A DNA stretch of 5,194 nucleotides from Nanobdellota archaeon (GCA_021818665.1 JAKATQ010000046.1:1-5194), one strand, 5' to 3'; shown: positions 1-5,063, counted from the first letter of the stretch. The notes: generated from the sequence alone by a model not told the origin. Translations and numbers: made by a program.

Positions 1-156
1 CTCAACCTCGCTGAAGAACATCATTCCCTTCTCCGCCAGTGGATGGATCTTCTCAAGATGCGAGTGCGGCAGCAGGGCGAACTGCTCCATCACTGCTTTC
101 TTCCTGTATCTTTGGAGGCAAAGATCCCTTGCAATATGGTTTACCCCGTTTGTCAA
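1..156 (-). CDS. Unrecognised protein, N-terminal part (runs off the window)
   Basis: The frame is open from an in-frame TAG at 172-174 to the left edge, giving 52 residues from a TTG at 154-156. I prefer this TTG because a strong Shine-Dalgarno GGAGG lies at 162-166, exactly 5 nt upstream. The first ATG (88-90) would lose 22 residues, including basic RYRKK, and has no such site. The visible protein is soluble-looking: a basic helix-like start with one Cys (ARDLCLQRYRKK), then PHSHLEKIHPLAEKG and MMFFSEVE at the edge. I do not recognise the family. It is divergent from the gene at 305, with about 148 nt between the two starts. A weak TATA-like CGTATATGG at about 196-204 would place transcription start near 174. 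Coding is likely, the TTG start is probable, and function is unknown. Confidence 0.7.
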   Translation of the reverse strand, partial: MTNGVNHIARDLCLQRYRKKAVMEQFALLPHSHLEKIHPLAEKGMMFFSEVE

Positions 157-161
157 GGTAG

Positions 162-166
162 CCTCC
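162..166 (-). promoter_or_regulatory. Shine-Dalgarno GGAGG deciding a TTG start
   Basis: On the minus strand GGAGG lies 5 nt before the TTG at 154-156. No comparable purine-rich site stands at the right distance before the ATG at 88-90. This favours TTG as the start of the gene running off the left edge. Confidence 0.6.
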
Positions 167-261
167 CCTTTCTACCAGGTTAGCGCAATCAGACGCCATA
201 TACGAAGACGCAGGCGCTCTTAGAACAAGTAGTTATGCACACGCCTAACAATAATATGAAA

Positions 262-271
262 CCATAAATAT
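262..271 (+). promoter_or_regulatory. TATA-like box for the gene at 305
   Basis: The AT-rich element CCATAAATAT is centred near 267. An archaeal start about 26 nt downstream would fall near 293, giving a short leader that carries GAGG (297-300) just before the ATG at 305. A second TATA-like string (TATAATAA, about 283-290) is too close to the start to serve it. Confidence 0.45.
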
Positions 272-304
272 GATCTGTCTTCTATAATAAGCTTACGAGG
301 ACTT

Positions 305-796
305 ATGGGCGACGGACCCGGACAGATAATATTTGGCGGTAAGCTAGCTACGGGGGACTGCGGGCCGGATGAGATAAACGACCTGCAAAAAAGGCGTAAG
401 GCGATAACTTCACAGGTTCTTGATGAAGTCCTATCTCAAAAAATAATGTCTGTCAGCACTACAGTCGGCGGCCCGGAATTGATACCGGAAGACGGCCTCA
501 AGATAAAGGTCGGCAGCGGAAGGACCTACTATGGGGCATTTCCCATAGACGCTGTGCGTGTAGCGGACGGTGAAAAATTGGAAAGGCTTGACGTTAAGCT
601 TGGCCCATCTAGTCCTCTACCGTTCATGAAGGTGGCTGCAGAATCAAAGAGCATAATATATATTTTATATAGAAGCTCCTGCAAGGCTATTGCCGTAACA
701 CCGGTAAGCATAAAGCAATTATGGGAGTTTCCGACGGTCTTGGATTCGATGGCACGGCATTCTTACAAAGAGACTTCAGATTCAAGCTATCGCTAA
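305..796 (+). CDS. Unrecognised 163-aa soluble protein
   Basis: The ATG at 305 has GAGG at 297-300 (4 nt spacing) and a TATA-like box near 267, so this looks like an independently transcribed gene. No signal peptide or clear membrane helix is visible; the hydrophobic run around residues 116-122 (SIIYILY) is too short. The N-terminus is Gly/Asp rich (MGDGPGQIIFGG). Residues about 24-48 look helical (EINDLQKRRKAITSQVLDEV). Residues about 64-100 alternate in a beta-like way (LKIKVGSGRTYYGAFP then DAVRVADGEKLERLDVKLG). The Ser/Tyr-rich tail (KETSDSSYR) looks disordered. I recognise no family and assign no function. It ends 35 nt from the convergent stop at 832, leaving little room for separate terminators. 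Confidence 0.75.
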   Translation: MGDGPGQIIFGGKLATGDCGPDEINDLQKRRKAITSQVLDEVLSQKIMSVSTTVGGPELIPEDGLKIKVGSGRTYYGAFPIDAVRVADGEKLERLDVKLGPSSPLPFMKVAAESKSIIYILYRSSCKAIAVTPVSIKQLWEFPTVLDSMARHSYKETSDSSYR

Positions 797-831
797 AAAC
801 GCCCGATCTCCACGTAGCGGTTGGACGCGGT

Positions 832-1353
832 TTATTCTTTTCCGACCGCGAGTTTTCTGCAACTGCCGGATACGAACTTATCGACAAACTCTTCCCTGCT
901 GTGGTATATGTCTCCGTTGGATATCTCCGACAAGTATCTCAGCCACGGGTGCGTACTTAGCTCGCCCTTCTCTATTATTATGTGCGTCGGCTTCTTCAAT
1001 ATGTACGAATTGAAGAATATTTCCATCGCAGTCCCAACGGATATCCTGTCGGTCACTATCGCCACAACACCATCCGACGCCTTTATCATCTTTATATCGC
1101 CTTCGACTATCTTTTTACCGTCTAGTGCCCTATTGTAAGATACCAGTCTCACGTTCTTGTCTAGGCGTTTTATCTCTCCGCTTTCATTGCCGTCATAGAA
1201 AGGATTGAACAAGTTTATCGCATAAGTCCTTTCTACTCCCAGTTCCCAGCTCCTGACCGAACGTCTGTCCTTTATAGGGTGTGCGAGGTAGTATCTAGGT
1301 CTCCTTTCGGCCTTTTCTGCAAGCGAATCTTCCAAATGCGTCTTTTTTGGCAT
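832..1353 (-). CDS. Nucleoside 2-deoxyribosyltransferase-like protein
   Basis: This 173-aa protein reads as a Rossmann-like nucleoside 2-deoxyribosyltransferase relative. The order of motifs fits: a first strand with substrate-site residues (YYLAHPIKD, residues 21-29), FNPFYD (49-54), then EGDIKMIKASDGVVAIV (84-100) with Asp86 and Asp94. Next comes SVGTAMEIFFNSYILKKP (105-122), where Glu111 corresponds to the usual nucleophilic Glu of G-T-x-x-E. Known members move a deoxyribosyl group between bases or hydrolyse nucleotides in salvage or nucleotide clean-up; which of these applies here cannot be read from the sequence. The N-terminal 19 residues are a charged extension. The ATG at 1351-1353 has no SD; a TATA box near 1389 implies a leader of about 10 nt. 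The gene lies downstream of tRNA-Ser on the same strand but probably has its own promoter. Family confidence is moderate and substrate is unknown. Confidence 0.7.
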   Translation of the reverse strand: MPKKTHLEDSLAEKAERRPRYYLAHPIKDRRSVRSWELGVERTYAINLFNPFYDGNESGEIKRLDKNVRLVSYNRALDGKKIVEGDIKMIKASDGVVAIVTDRISVGTAMEIFFNSYILKKPTHIIIEKGELSTHPWLRYLSEISNGDIYHSREEFVDKFVSGSCRKLAVGKE

Positions 1354-1383
1354 AAAAATTATATAGTCTACATGAAAAGAATG

Positions 1384-1394
1384 TATATTTATAA
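1384..1394 (-). promoter_or_regulatory. TATA box for the deoxyribosyltransferase-like gene
   Basis: On the minus strand GTTATAAATAT is centred near 1389, with the ATG at 1353. Start of transcription about 26 nt downstream falls near 1363, so the leader is about 10 nt and no Shine-Dalgarno is present. Confidence 0.55.
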
Positions 1395-1444
1395 CTTACA
1401 AATCGGTCTTCTATGCCATTTCGGCGGTTTTGACGTAATCGGAT

Positions 1445-1449
1445 AAAAA
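1445..1449 (-). terminator. T-tract just after tRNA-Ser
   Basis: On the minus strand the tRNA 3' discriminator G (1450) is followed directly by TTTTT A. A short T run is the usual archaeal intrinsic termination signal. It probably ends the SRP RNA and tRNA-Ser transcript. Confidence 0.5.
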
Positions 1450-1532
1450 CGTCGGGGGCGAGATTCGAACTCGCGCAGGCTTTCGCCAATACGCTTAGCA
1501 GGCGTACCTCGTAACCGCTTGAGTACCCCGAC
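1450..1532 (-). tRNA. tRNA-Ser (anticodon GCU)
   Basis: The minus strand folds into a complete type-II tRNA. The 7-bp acceptor stem pairs GTCGGGG (1532-1526) with CCCCGAC (1457-1451). A D-arm closes with CTC/GAG. The anticodon stem TACGC/GCGTA encloses loop CTGCTAA, so the anticodon is GCT and reads AGC/AGU serine codons. A long variable arm contains GGC-GAAA-GCC, as expected for tRNA-Ser. The T arm is GCGAG-TTCGAAT-CTCGC. The unpaired G at 1450 is the serine-type discriminator. CCA is not encoded and no intron is present. The 5' end lies 9 nt from the base of SRP RNA helix 1, so it is almost certainly processed from a joint transcript. Confidence 0.97.
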
Positions 1533-1535
1533 TCT

Positions 1536-1810
1536 GCTTAATGACAGGCCACAGCGTTGAAACGACTATCCATGCAGAGGATAGTAACATTTTCTCCTCA
1601 CAGTTTTCCTACAAGCACGCCCCCATTCGATTACGGCTGCTACCTTCCGGTCCTGGCCGGGTTTTCAGACGAAGGCATCCCGTAGGGCTATGATTCTCAG
1701 ATAGCTTTACTAGCGTACATGGAATCGCCGCCCCGCGGCTGCGGTTCGCCACGCCTGAAGTCCATTTGCGTTGCAGAGAGGGACTAACTCTCCGGCTAGC
1801 CTGTCAAGTA
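1536..1810 (-). ncRNA. Archaeal SRP RNA (7S RNA)
   Basis: This is the RNA scaffold of the signal recognition particle, which targets membrane and secreted proteins. The diagnostic helix 8 lies at about 1635-1662: minus-strand GGCCAGGACCGGAAGGTAGC then AGCC, with the GGAA tetraloop at 1645-1648 and the asymmetric internal loop that binds SRP54. The ends pair as helix 1: TGACAGGC (1806-1799) with GCCTGTCA (1549-1542), which fixes the boundaries to within a few bases. The 5' region, GGCTAGCCGGAGAGTTAGTC followed by CCTCTCTGCAACGC, matches the archaeal/eukaryotic-type Alu domain rather than the short bacterial 4.5S form. The minimum length is 265 nt, close to the usual archaeal size of about 300. 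The tRNA-Ser gene follows after 9 nt, so tRNA 5' processing could generate the SRP RNA 3' end. Confidence 0.93.
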
Positions 1811-1827
1811 TAATCTTGATTACTACA

Positions 1828-1846
1828 GAATAAATAGGTTAAAAGC
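1828..1846 (-). promoter_or_regulatory. Promoter of the SRP RNA and tRNA-Ser unit
   Basis: The minus strand has CTTTTAACCTATTTATTC here. With TATTTAT (about 1830-1836) as TATA box, start of transcription falls about 26 nt on, near 1806-1808, at the 5' edge of helix 1. The TTTTAA string just upstream is an alternative that would start a few bases earlier. Only 9 nt separate SRP RNA from tRNA-Ser, so this promoter must serve both. Confidence 0.5.
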
Positions 1847-1909
1847 GAGCCAGTAGTTCGACAAGTGAATCTATAAAGGTAGCTGCTATTGTATTTTGAC
1901 CCAAAAATG

Positions 1910-2259
1910 TTATGAAATCTTACACAATTTTAATCTAAGAAAATCAGATTTTTGCACTTGCTGATGATTCTTTAACCAGAATCGACTGAAAGCCGTTAAA
2001 TCGCCGTAATTCGGAGTATATCTAAAACGTAAAACCCTAAGAAATTTAGCTATCCGCTCTCTACGCTGTAAAGCTTCTTTAGAAAGGAAAATAAGGTCAT
2101 AGCCTTTCTCTTCAAAACATCTAGACCTGCGCAGACCATCAAAAGAAGATTAAGAATGCTCCCTGCATATAAGTAATAGGTAGCCAAATCGTAATTCGGC
2201 CTCGTTATTAAGACATGTTTTTCCACAAACTTATTTTTATGAGAATAGCTTTCCTTGTG
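1910..2259 (-). pseudogene. Frameshifted gene remnant downstream of cas1
   Basis: Two overlapping open stretches look like one gene broken by a frameshift. The first is open from 2259 to a TAG at 2050-2052; from a possible GTG at 2224-2226 it reads MEKHVLITRPNYD then LATYYLYAGS, a hydrophobic strand and a TRPNYD motif typical of a protein N-terminus. The second is open from 2149 to a TAA at 1910-1912, 79 codons with no stop. It contains EEKGYDLIFLSKEALQRRER, IAKFLRVLRF and YTPNYGDLTAFSRFWLKN. Crossing frames near 2105-2140 joins the motif part to the KGYDLIFLS part as an alternating alpha/beta protein. I do not recognise it with confidence; TRP-x-x-D-x-x-T-x-YL recalls, from memory only, an uncharacterised archaeal family. 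It may be a true pseudogene, two small genes, or a sequencing error. Confidence 0.4.
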
Positions 2260-2464
2260 CTAATGCTCTTAAGAAGGATAACTCCATCTCTACTACTATT
2301 TTTCCGATATCGTCTTCTTTCTCGACGTGTTCTATTAATTGTTCTTTTATAAAATCCCCGTGGCCGCCAATCACCACCTTCCTATCACTAGGTAAAACTA
2401 GAAGTCTCTGAACAACCAATTCCTGTACGTCTTTTGTGTATCGTTTATTGTCTGGCGTAACAGT
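2237..2464 (-). CDS. Short unrecognised ORF between cas1 remnant and frameshifted gene
   Basis: The frame is open from just after a TAG (2465-2467) to a TAA at 2237-2239, about 75 codons. From the first usable start, TTG at 2417-2419, it gives 60 residues: VVQRLLVLPSDRKVVIGGHG, then DFIKEQLIEHVEKEDDIGKI and VVEMELSFLRALAQGKLFS. The mix of strand-like VVIGG and amphipathic, charged helices looks coding, and the frame avoids stops in very AT-rich DNA. No SD precedes the TTG and no ATG exists. Upstream residues TPDNKRYTKDVQEL are in frame, so this may be the C-terminal remnant of a longer lost gene rather than a complete small one. It lies downstream of the truncated cas1 and its end overlaps the next open frame by 23 nt. 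Not recognised; no cas family match is claimed. Confidence 0.35.
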   Translation of the reverse strand, partial: TVTPDNKRYTKDVQELVVQRLLVLPSDRKVVIGGHGDFIKEQLIEHVEKEDDIGKIVVEMELSFLRALAQGKLFS

Positions 2465-2482
2465 CTAAATCTATCATTCTAT

Positions 2483-2830
2483 TTATAATCGGTATTTTAG
2501 TCGATTTAAATACTTTAAAGAATCCTGATCTCCTTCAGTTTTTTCAGAATAATACTGTGTCGCTTGTTTGCGCCGGGTCAACGTAGTGCCGTACAATTTG
2601 CACGGATAAATCCGCGCGTATGGGGTTCCGAGCTTATTAAGATAGACTATATTTATGTCTTTTTCCATCGCTAGCTTTATAACGCCAGAGCTTATAGACG
2701 CTCCTGAACTTATTATAATCTGACTCGCGATATCCGCTGAAAACTCATTTTTTTCGTCTTTATTGACTATCTGAAACACGTTTTCTTTACGTTTTATTAC
2801 TGAGCCATATTTATCGATTACAAGTTGCAT
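2483..2830 (-). pseudogene. cas1: Truncated cas1 (N-terminal domain only)
   Basis: Cas1 is the integrase of CRISPR adaptation, which with Cas2 inserts new spacers. The 115 residues from MQLVIDKYG match the Cas1 N-terminal beta domain and linker: FSADIASQIIISSGASISS (30-48), IKLAMEKDINIVYLNKLGTP (51-70) and the highly typical YARIYPCKLYGTTLTRRKQ (71-89). Full Cas1 is about 300-330 aa. The whole helical catalytic domain with its Glu, His and Asp metal ligands is absent. After YYSEK (residues 93-97) the text departs from the family (TEGDQDSLKYLNRLKYRL) and stops; SLKYL resembles the later LLKYL segment, so an internal deletion is possible. I chose the ATG at 2828-2830 over the one at 2837-2839 because a TATA box near 2853 fits a leaderless start there. 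No cas2, effector or array is visible. It cannot be a working integrase. Confidence 0.85.
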
Positions 2831-2848
2831 ATAGAGCATACGATCCTG

Positions 2849-2858
2849 TATTTTATAT
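2849..2858 (-). promoter_or_regulatory. TATA box of the truncated cas1
   Basis: The minus strand reads GGGATATAAAATACA around this site, a near-ideal archaeal TATA box. Transcription would start about 23-26 nt downstream, at or next to the ATG at 2828-2830, giving a leaderless mRNA. The promoter looks intact although the gene is broken. Confidence 0.6.
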
Positions 2859-2982
2859 CCCTATTGAATGCTAAGACATTGCGGAAGGCGTAAACGCAGT
2901 AATGAATCCATGTTATGATGACAATCGCCACAATAATCTTGTCAGAATCGCAGATTTCGTAAATTCTAACGGCTAGATATTG

Positions 2983-2992
2983 TTATTTAAAT
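2983..2992 (+). promoter_or_regulatory. TATA box of the membrane protein gene at 3014
   Basis: TTATTTAAAT is centred near 2988, 26 nt before the ATG at 3014. This spacing puts the transcription start at the start codon, so a leaderless mRNA is expected; no SD is present. Confidence 0.55.
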
Positions 2993-3013
2993 CACGCCGG
3001 TCATAAAAAAATA

Positions 3014-3628
3014 ATGAAAGCGCTGTTCAAGATCAAATTCTATAGCAAAAAACTGAAGACCCTTGGAGTGTACACTAAAACTTGGAAATTCGTCCTCGGT
3101 GCCGTGATACTCGCAGCTATCGACGCTTCCGGCATCGGCACCAGTTTCAATCTCCAGCCCGTAGCGAACTTCTTCTCCTCTATAATGCCCTCCTGGCTTA
3201 TCGCAATCATACCTCTAAACACAGCAAACAACGTTTACCAGACGCTTCTTATGGTCGGCTGTATAGGTTTTACTTTGTGGGCACTATACGATGTCGATTG
3301 GAGCCGTGCCAGAAACGCATTGAATGTCATAATGGCGATACCGAACGCAGTGCTGATGGACTTTATCTCGGCTTCCATAAGCCTGCGATGGCTCGCTGTC
3401 CCTCTGCCGCCTGCAGATTATACATGGCGGACTTGGAGTTTCGCCGGCACCGCGTATTCAAATATCACCGGATGGATAAACCAACCTTCACAACTTTTGC
3501 CGGGGCTTATACAAGGCTATAATCTGGGAGTTTTCATAACGATTGCATTTATATCCATACAGCTGTTGCTGTATCTTAGAAAGAGTAACTCCGGATTCTA
3601 CAAGGAATACAGAAAACTGTCCGCCTGA
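3014..3628 (+). CDS. Multi-pass membrane protein of unknown function
   Basis: This 204-aa protein begins with a Lys-rich cytoplasmic-type segment (FKIKFYSKKLKTLG, residues 5-18). Probable membrane helices follow at about 24-43 (FVLGAVILAAIDASG), possibly 52-68 (weaker, containing PSWLIAIIP), 74-92 (VYQTLLMVGCIGFTLWAL), 103-121 (LNVIMAIPNAVLMDFISA) and 168-187 (GVFITIAFISIQLLLYL). It ends in a short basic tail. The stretch 123-165 is rich in Trp, Pro and Tyr (RWLAVPLPPADYTWRTWSF) and contains an N-I-T sequon at 150-152, so it may be an exterior loop. No catalytic, nucleotide-binding or transporter signature is visible. The ATG at 3014 is supported by TATA spacing. Its stop is 5 nt from the convergent stop of the next gene, leaving no room for a separate terminator. 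Not recognised. Confidence 0.8.
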   Translation: MKALFKIKFYSKKLKTLGVYTKTWKFVLGAVILAAIDASGIGTSFNLQPVANFFSSIMPSWLIAIIPLNTANNVYQTLLMVGCIGFTLWALYDVDWSRARNALNVIMAIPNAVLMDFISASISLRWLAVPLPPADYTWRTWSFAGTAYSNITGWINQPSQLLPGLIQGYNLGVFITIAFISIQLLLYLRKSNSGFYKEYRKLSA

Positions 3629-3633
3629 ACGCA

Positions 3634-4026
3634 CTATACCGTAAAGCCGGTATCGGACTCTGTTTTGTTCAGTTCTTTGAATGCGATTCTATACGGGTTG
3701 CCCTCCAAATGTACGGAGTCCCGCGTGCGCATGTGTTTTCTCTCCGCATTGCCAAGACTTTTCAGGATTTCCATGTCCCATCGCTGCTCTGCATCGGCCA
3801 ACGCCTCTCGCGGCAAACGGCCGAACCCGTCGAATTCCAGCGCCGAAAGTTCTTCTGATTCCAAGTCGTGCTCATAGTCCCTTACCGATACTGCGAACGC
3901 ACTCTTGCCGCCGTCATAGTCTATCGAGTATACGTTTATAGGCGTGCCGGTGCGTGGCCTGTATCTTATGAAAAGCTGCGTGCGGTCTATCTGCGCGCCA
4001 TGACCTATTATCTCGGACAGCTTCAT
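3634..4026 (-). CDS. Unrecognised 130-aa protein, second of a tandem paralogue pair
   Basis: I start this gene at the ATG at 4024-4026, which overlaps the TGA of the upstream gene (ATGA). This fits translational coupling and yields MKLSEIIGHG, matching the MKLDECLSMG start of its neighbour. The upstream ATG at 4054-4056 would add ten residues inside the neighbour's coding region. The protein is soluble, with beta-like NVYSIDYDGGKSAFAVSVRD (residues 31-50) and a helix REALADAEQRWDMEILKSL (73-91). It then carries HMRTRDSVHLEGNPYRIAF (98-116). The helix and the last block align with the neighbour (AL-x-x-AE-x-RWD; M..RD...[IL]E..NP[FY]R.A), so the two are diverged duplicates. No catalytic motif or membrane segment is seen. 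Function is unknown; a small structural or binding domain is as likely as an enzyme. Confidence 0.75.
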   Translation of the reverse strand: MKLSEIIGHGAQIDRTQLFIRYRPRTGTPINVYSIDYDGGKSAFAVSVRDYEHDLESEELSALEFDGFGRLPREALADAEQRWDMEILKSLGNAERKHMRTRDSVHLEGNPYRIAFKELNKTESDTGFTV

Positions 4027-4481
4027 TTGACCCCGGGTCCCCGCTCGATTTCCCACTGTCCCAGCGCCTGCCTGAATGGATTGTAGTCCTCTATCTCTTT
4101 GACATCCCTATTGTGCATTTTGCCTCCGCGCATACTCCGCGACAGGTAGACGGTCTCCAGCCTTGTGCGGTCCCACCTGCTTTCCGCTTCCCTTAGCGCG
4201 TCGACGGCACTCTTGCCCGCCCCATATATCTTTACGATGCTAGCGTGTCTCTTGGCGCGAAAGCCTGCGGGATCGTTTACATCCAAGCAGTGCAGACCGC
4301 ATGCCACGAATACGCGGCGGTCGTTTCCGTAGCTTATCTTGTAGACTCTTACGTTGTAGTTTTTGCCCTCCTTTAGTGGGTCGCTAGACGTCATGTATGA
4401 GGCTTCCAGCTTGCACTCTTTTGCACCGATATATTCGGAGAACGCGTCCACGCCCATACTAAGACATTCATCCAGTTTCAT
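4023..4481 (-). CDS. Unrecognised 152-aa protein, first of a tandem paralogue pair
   Basis: This is the first gene of a two-gene operon; its TGA (4023-4025) overlaps the ATG of the next. The ATG at 4479-4481 sits about 30 nt from a TATA-like box near 4511 and has no SD, so the leader is very short. Visible order: an N-terminal helix (MKLDECLSMGVDAFSEYIG), a strand-rich middle (NVRVYKISYGNDRRVFVACG, residues 43-62), then an amphipathic helix SAVDALREAESRWDRTRLET (91-110). The C-terminal block KMHNRDVKEIEDYNPFRQAL (121-140) follows. The last two are shared with the downstream paralogue. There are three Cys (23, 61, 65) but no clear CxxC metal site. No signal peptide or membrane helix is present. 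I do not recognise the family. Confidence 0.75.
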   Translation of the reverse strand: MKLDECLSMGVDAFSEYIGAKECKLEASYMTSSDPLKEGKNYNVRVYKISYGNDRRVFVACGLHCLDVNDPAGFRAKRHASIVKIYGAGKSAVDALREAESRWDRTRLETVYLSRSMRGGKMHNRDVKEIEDYNPFRQALGQWEIERGPGVK

Positions 4482-4504
4482 AATAGTATATTGATAGAGA
4501 AAAA

Positions 4505-4517
4505 CTAATATAAAAAG
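4505..4517 (-). promoter_or_regulatory. TATA-like box of the paralogue-pair operon
   Basis: The minus strand reads CTTTTTATATTAG, centred near 4511, about 30 nt before the ATG at 4481. The T run may also serve as a terminator for the gene ending at 4551, since both lie on the same strand. Confidence 0.45.
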
Positions 4518-4550
4518 ATTTAATACTACTCTAAAATGGCATTTTTATCA

Positions 4551-5006
4551 TCAGGTGTAATTATAAGACGTGGAAAGACTGCCAAGATTGAAACCGAATA
4601 TCTGAGTAGCGCCGCTGAGTGTTATCTCGCCATGTCTGGTGGTGTTTATAACGACGACGCCGAACCTAGCTGGCGCTATCGATAAGCTATCATCCAGTAT
4701 GGAGACCGGCGTGCCGTTGACCGTAGCTGTGAATCCTGCGAGGTTGAAGGCGTATGCGTTGAATATGACGACATCGGTCGTATTTCCTTGCCCCTGGTTG
4801 GCTCCGACTATGTTCGGGCCCACATTCACCGGCAGGTTGAACTGCGGTATTCCCAGGACGGGCGCGGAATGGAAGATCAAGGCGCTGCCGGCGAATATCA
4901 GCCCTATTATTATCAGGCCCTCGAGTACCGGTTTTATTATCCTTAGAAGGGTTATGATCGCGACGATGATTATCAGGATGCCGGCTATTATAGCTATGTC
5001 TACCAT
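4551..5006 (-). CDS. Small membrane-anchored protein with probable exterior domain
   Basis: The 151-aa protein opens with two very hydrophobic segments, about residues 3-21 (DIAIIAGILIIIVAIITLL) and 28-46 (LEGLIIIGLIFAGSALIF), separated by a short basic turn (RIIKP). The remaining 100 residues are Gly/Asn/Thr rich, almost free of charge and strand-like (GFTATVNGTPVSIL, SIAPARFGVVVINTT, GEITLSGATQIFGFN), like an exported beta-sandwich. Four N-x-S/T sequons (N75, N97, N121, N149) suit a glycosylated surface face, though the residues themselves do not prove it. The hairpin anchor could also place the domain on the cytoplasmic side. The ATG at 5004-5006 has no SD; a TATA-like TATTTTAT lies about 25 nt upstream. 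Not recognised; it could be a cell-envelope component. Confidence 0.75.
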   Translation of the reverse strand: MVDIAIIAGILIIIVAIITLLRIIKPVLEGLIIIGLIFAGSALIFHSAPVLGIPQFNLPVNVGPNIVGANQGQGNTTDVVIFNAYAFNLAGFTATVNGTPVSILDDSLSIAPARFGVVVINTTRHGEITLSGATQIFGFNLGSLSTSYNYT

Positions 5007-5027
5007 CTGTTTTATTAGCAGTACGAG

Positions 5028-5042
5028 ATAAAATACTTTAAA
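5028..5042 (-). promoter_or_regulatory. TATA-like region of the surface-protein gene
   Basis: The minus strand has TTTAAAGTATTTTAT ending about 22 nt before the ATG at 5006. TATTTTAT (about 5028-5035) best fits archaeal spacing and implies a leaderless or near-leaderless mRNA. Confidence 0.45.
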
Positions 5043-5063
5043 CTAACCAGAAACTGTCGGTTT

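Noticed and set aside
721..1138. Two plus-strand open frames (721-960 and 821-1138)
   Set aside because: They lie antisense to the deoxyribosyltransferase-like gene or overlap the 163-aa gene, and their protein text lacks recognisable structure.
1295..1489. A 64-codon minus-strand open frame
   Set aside because: It runs through the tRNA-Ser gene and overlaps the start of the deoxyribosyltransferase-like gene in another frame.
1450..1532. tRNA-Ser as an integration attachment site
   Set aside because: No integrase gene and no second copy of the tRNA 3' end were seen in the window.
2859..2980. Possible CRISPR leader or repeats in the gap between cas1 and the membrane protein gene
   Set aside because: No direct repeat of 20 nt or more with regular spacing could be found here or elsewhere in the window.
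2818..2982. A 54-codon open frame on the minus strand upstream of and overlapping the cas1 start, with hydrophobic text (IIVAIVIITWIHYCVYAFRN)
   Set aside because: It has no ATG, no SD, overlaps the cas1 TATA box and the promoter of the divergent gene, and an open stretch of this length is not improbable by chance.
4054..4056. Upstream ATG as start of the second paralogue
   Set aside because: It adds ten residues within the neighbour's coding region, whereas the ATG at 4024-4026 gives the ATGA overlap and an N-terminus matching its paralogue.
3665..4086. Plus-strand open frames opposite the paralogue pair
   Set aside because: They are shadows of the minus-strand genes; the minus frames carry the shared motifs and the coupled ATGA overlap.
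4639..5031. A 130-codon plus-strand open frame opposite the surface-type protein
   Set aside because: The minus-strand frame has a clear membrane hairpin, suitable TATA spacing and a proper stop; the plus frame has no promoter or SD and reads as an antisense shadow.
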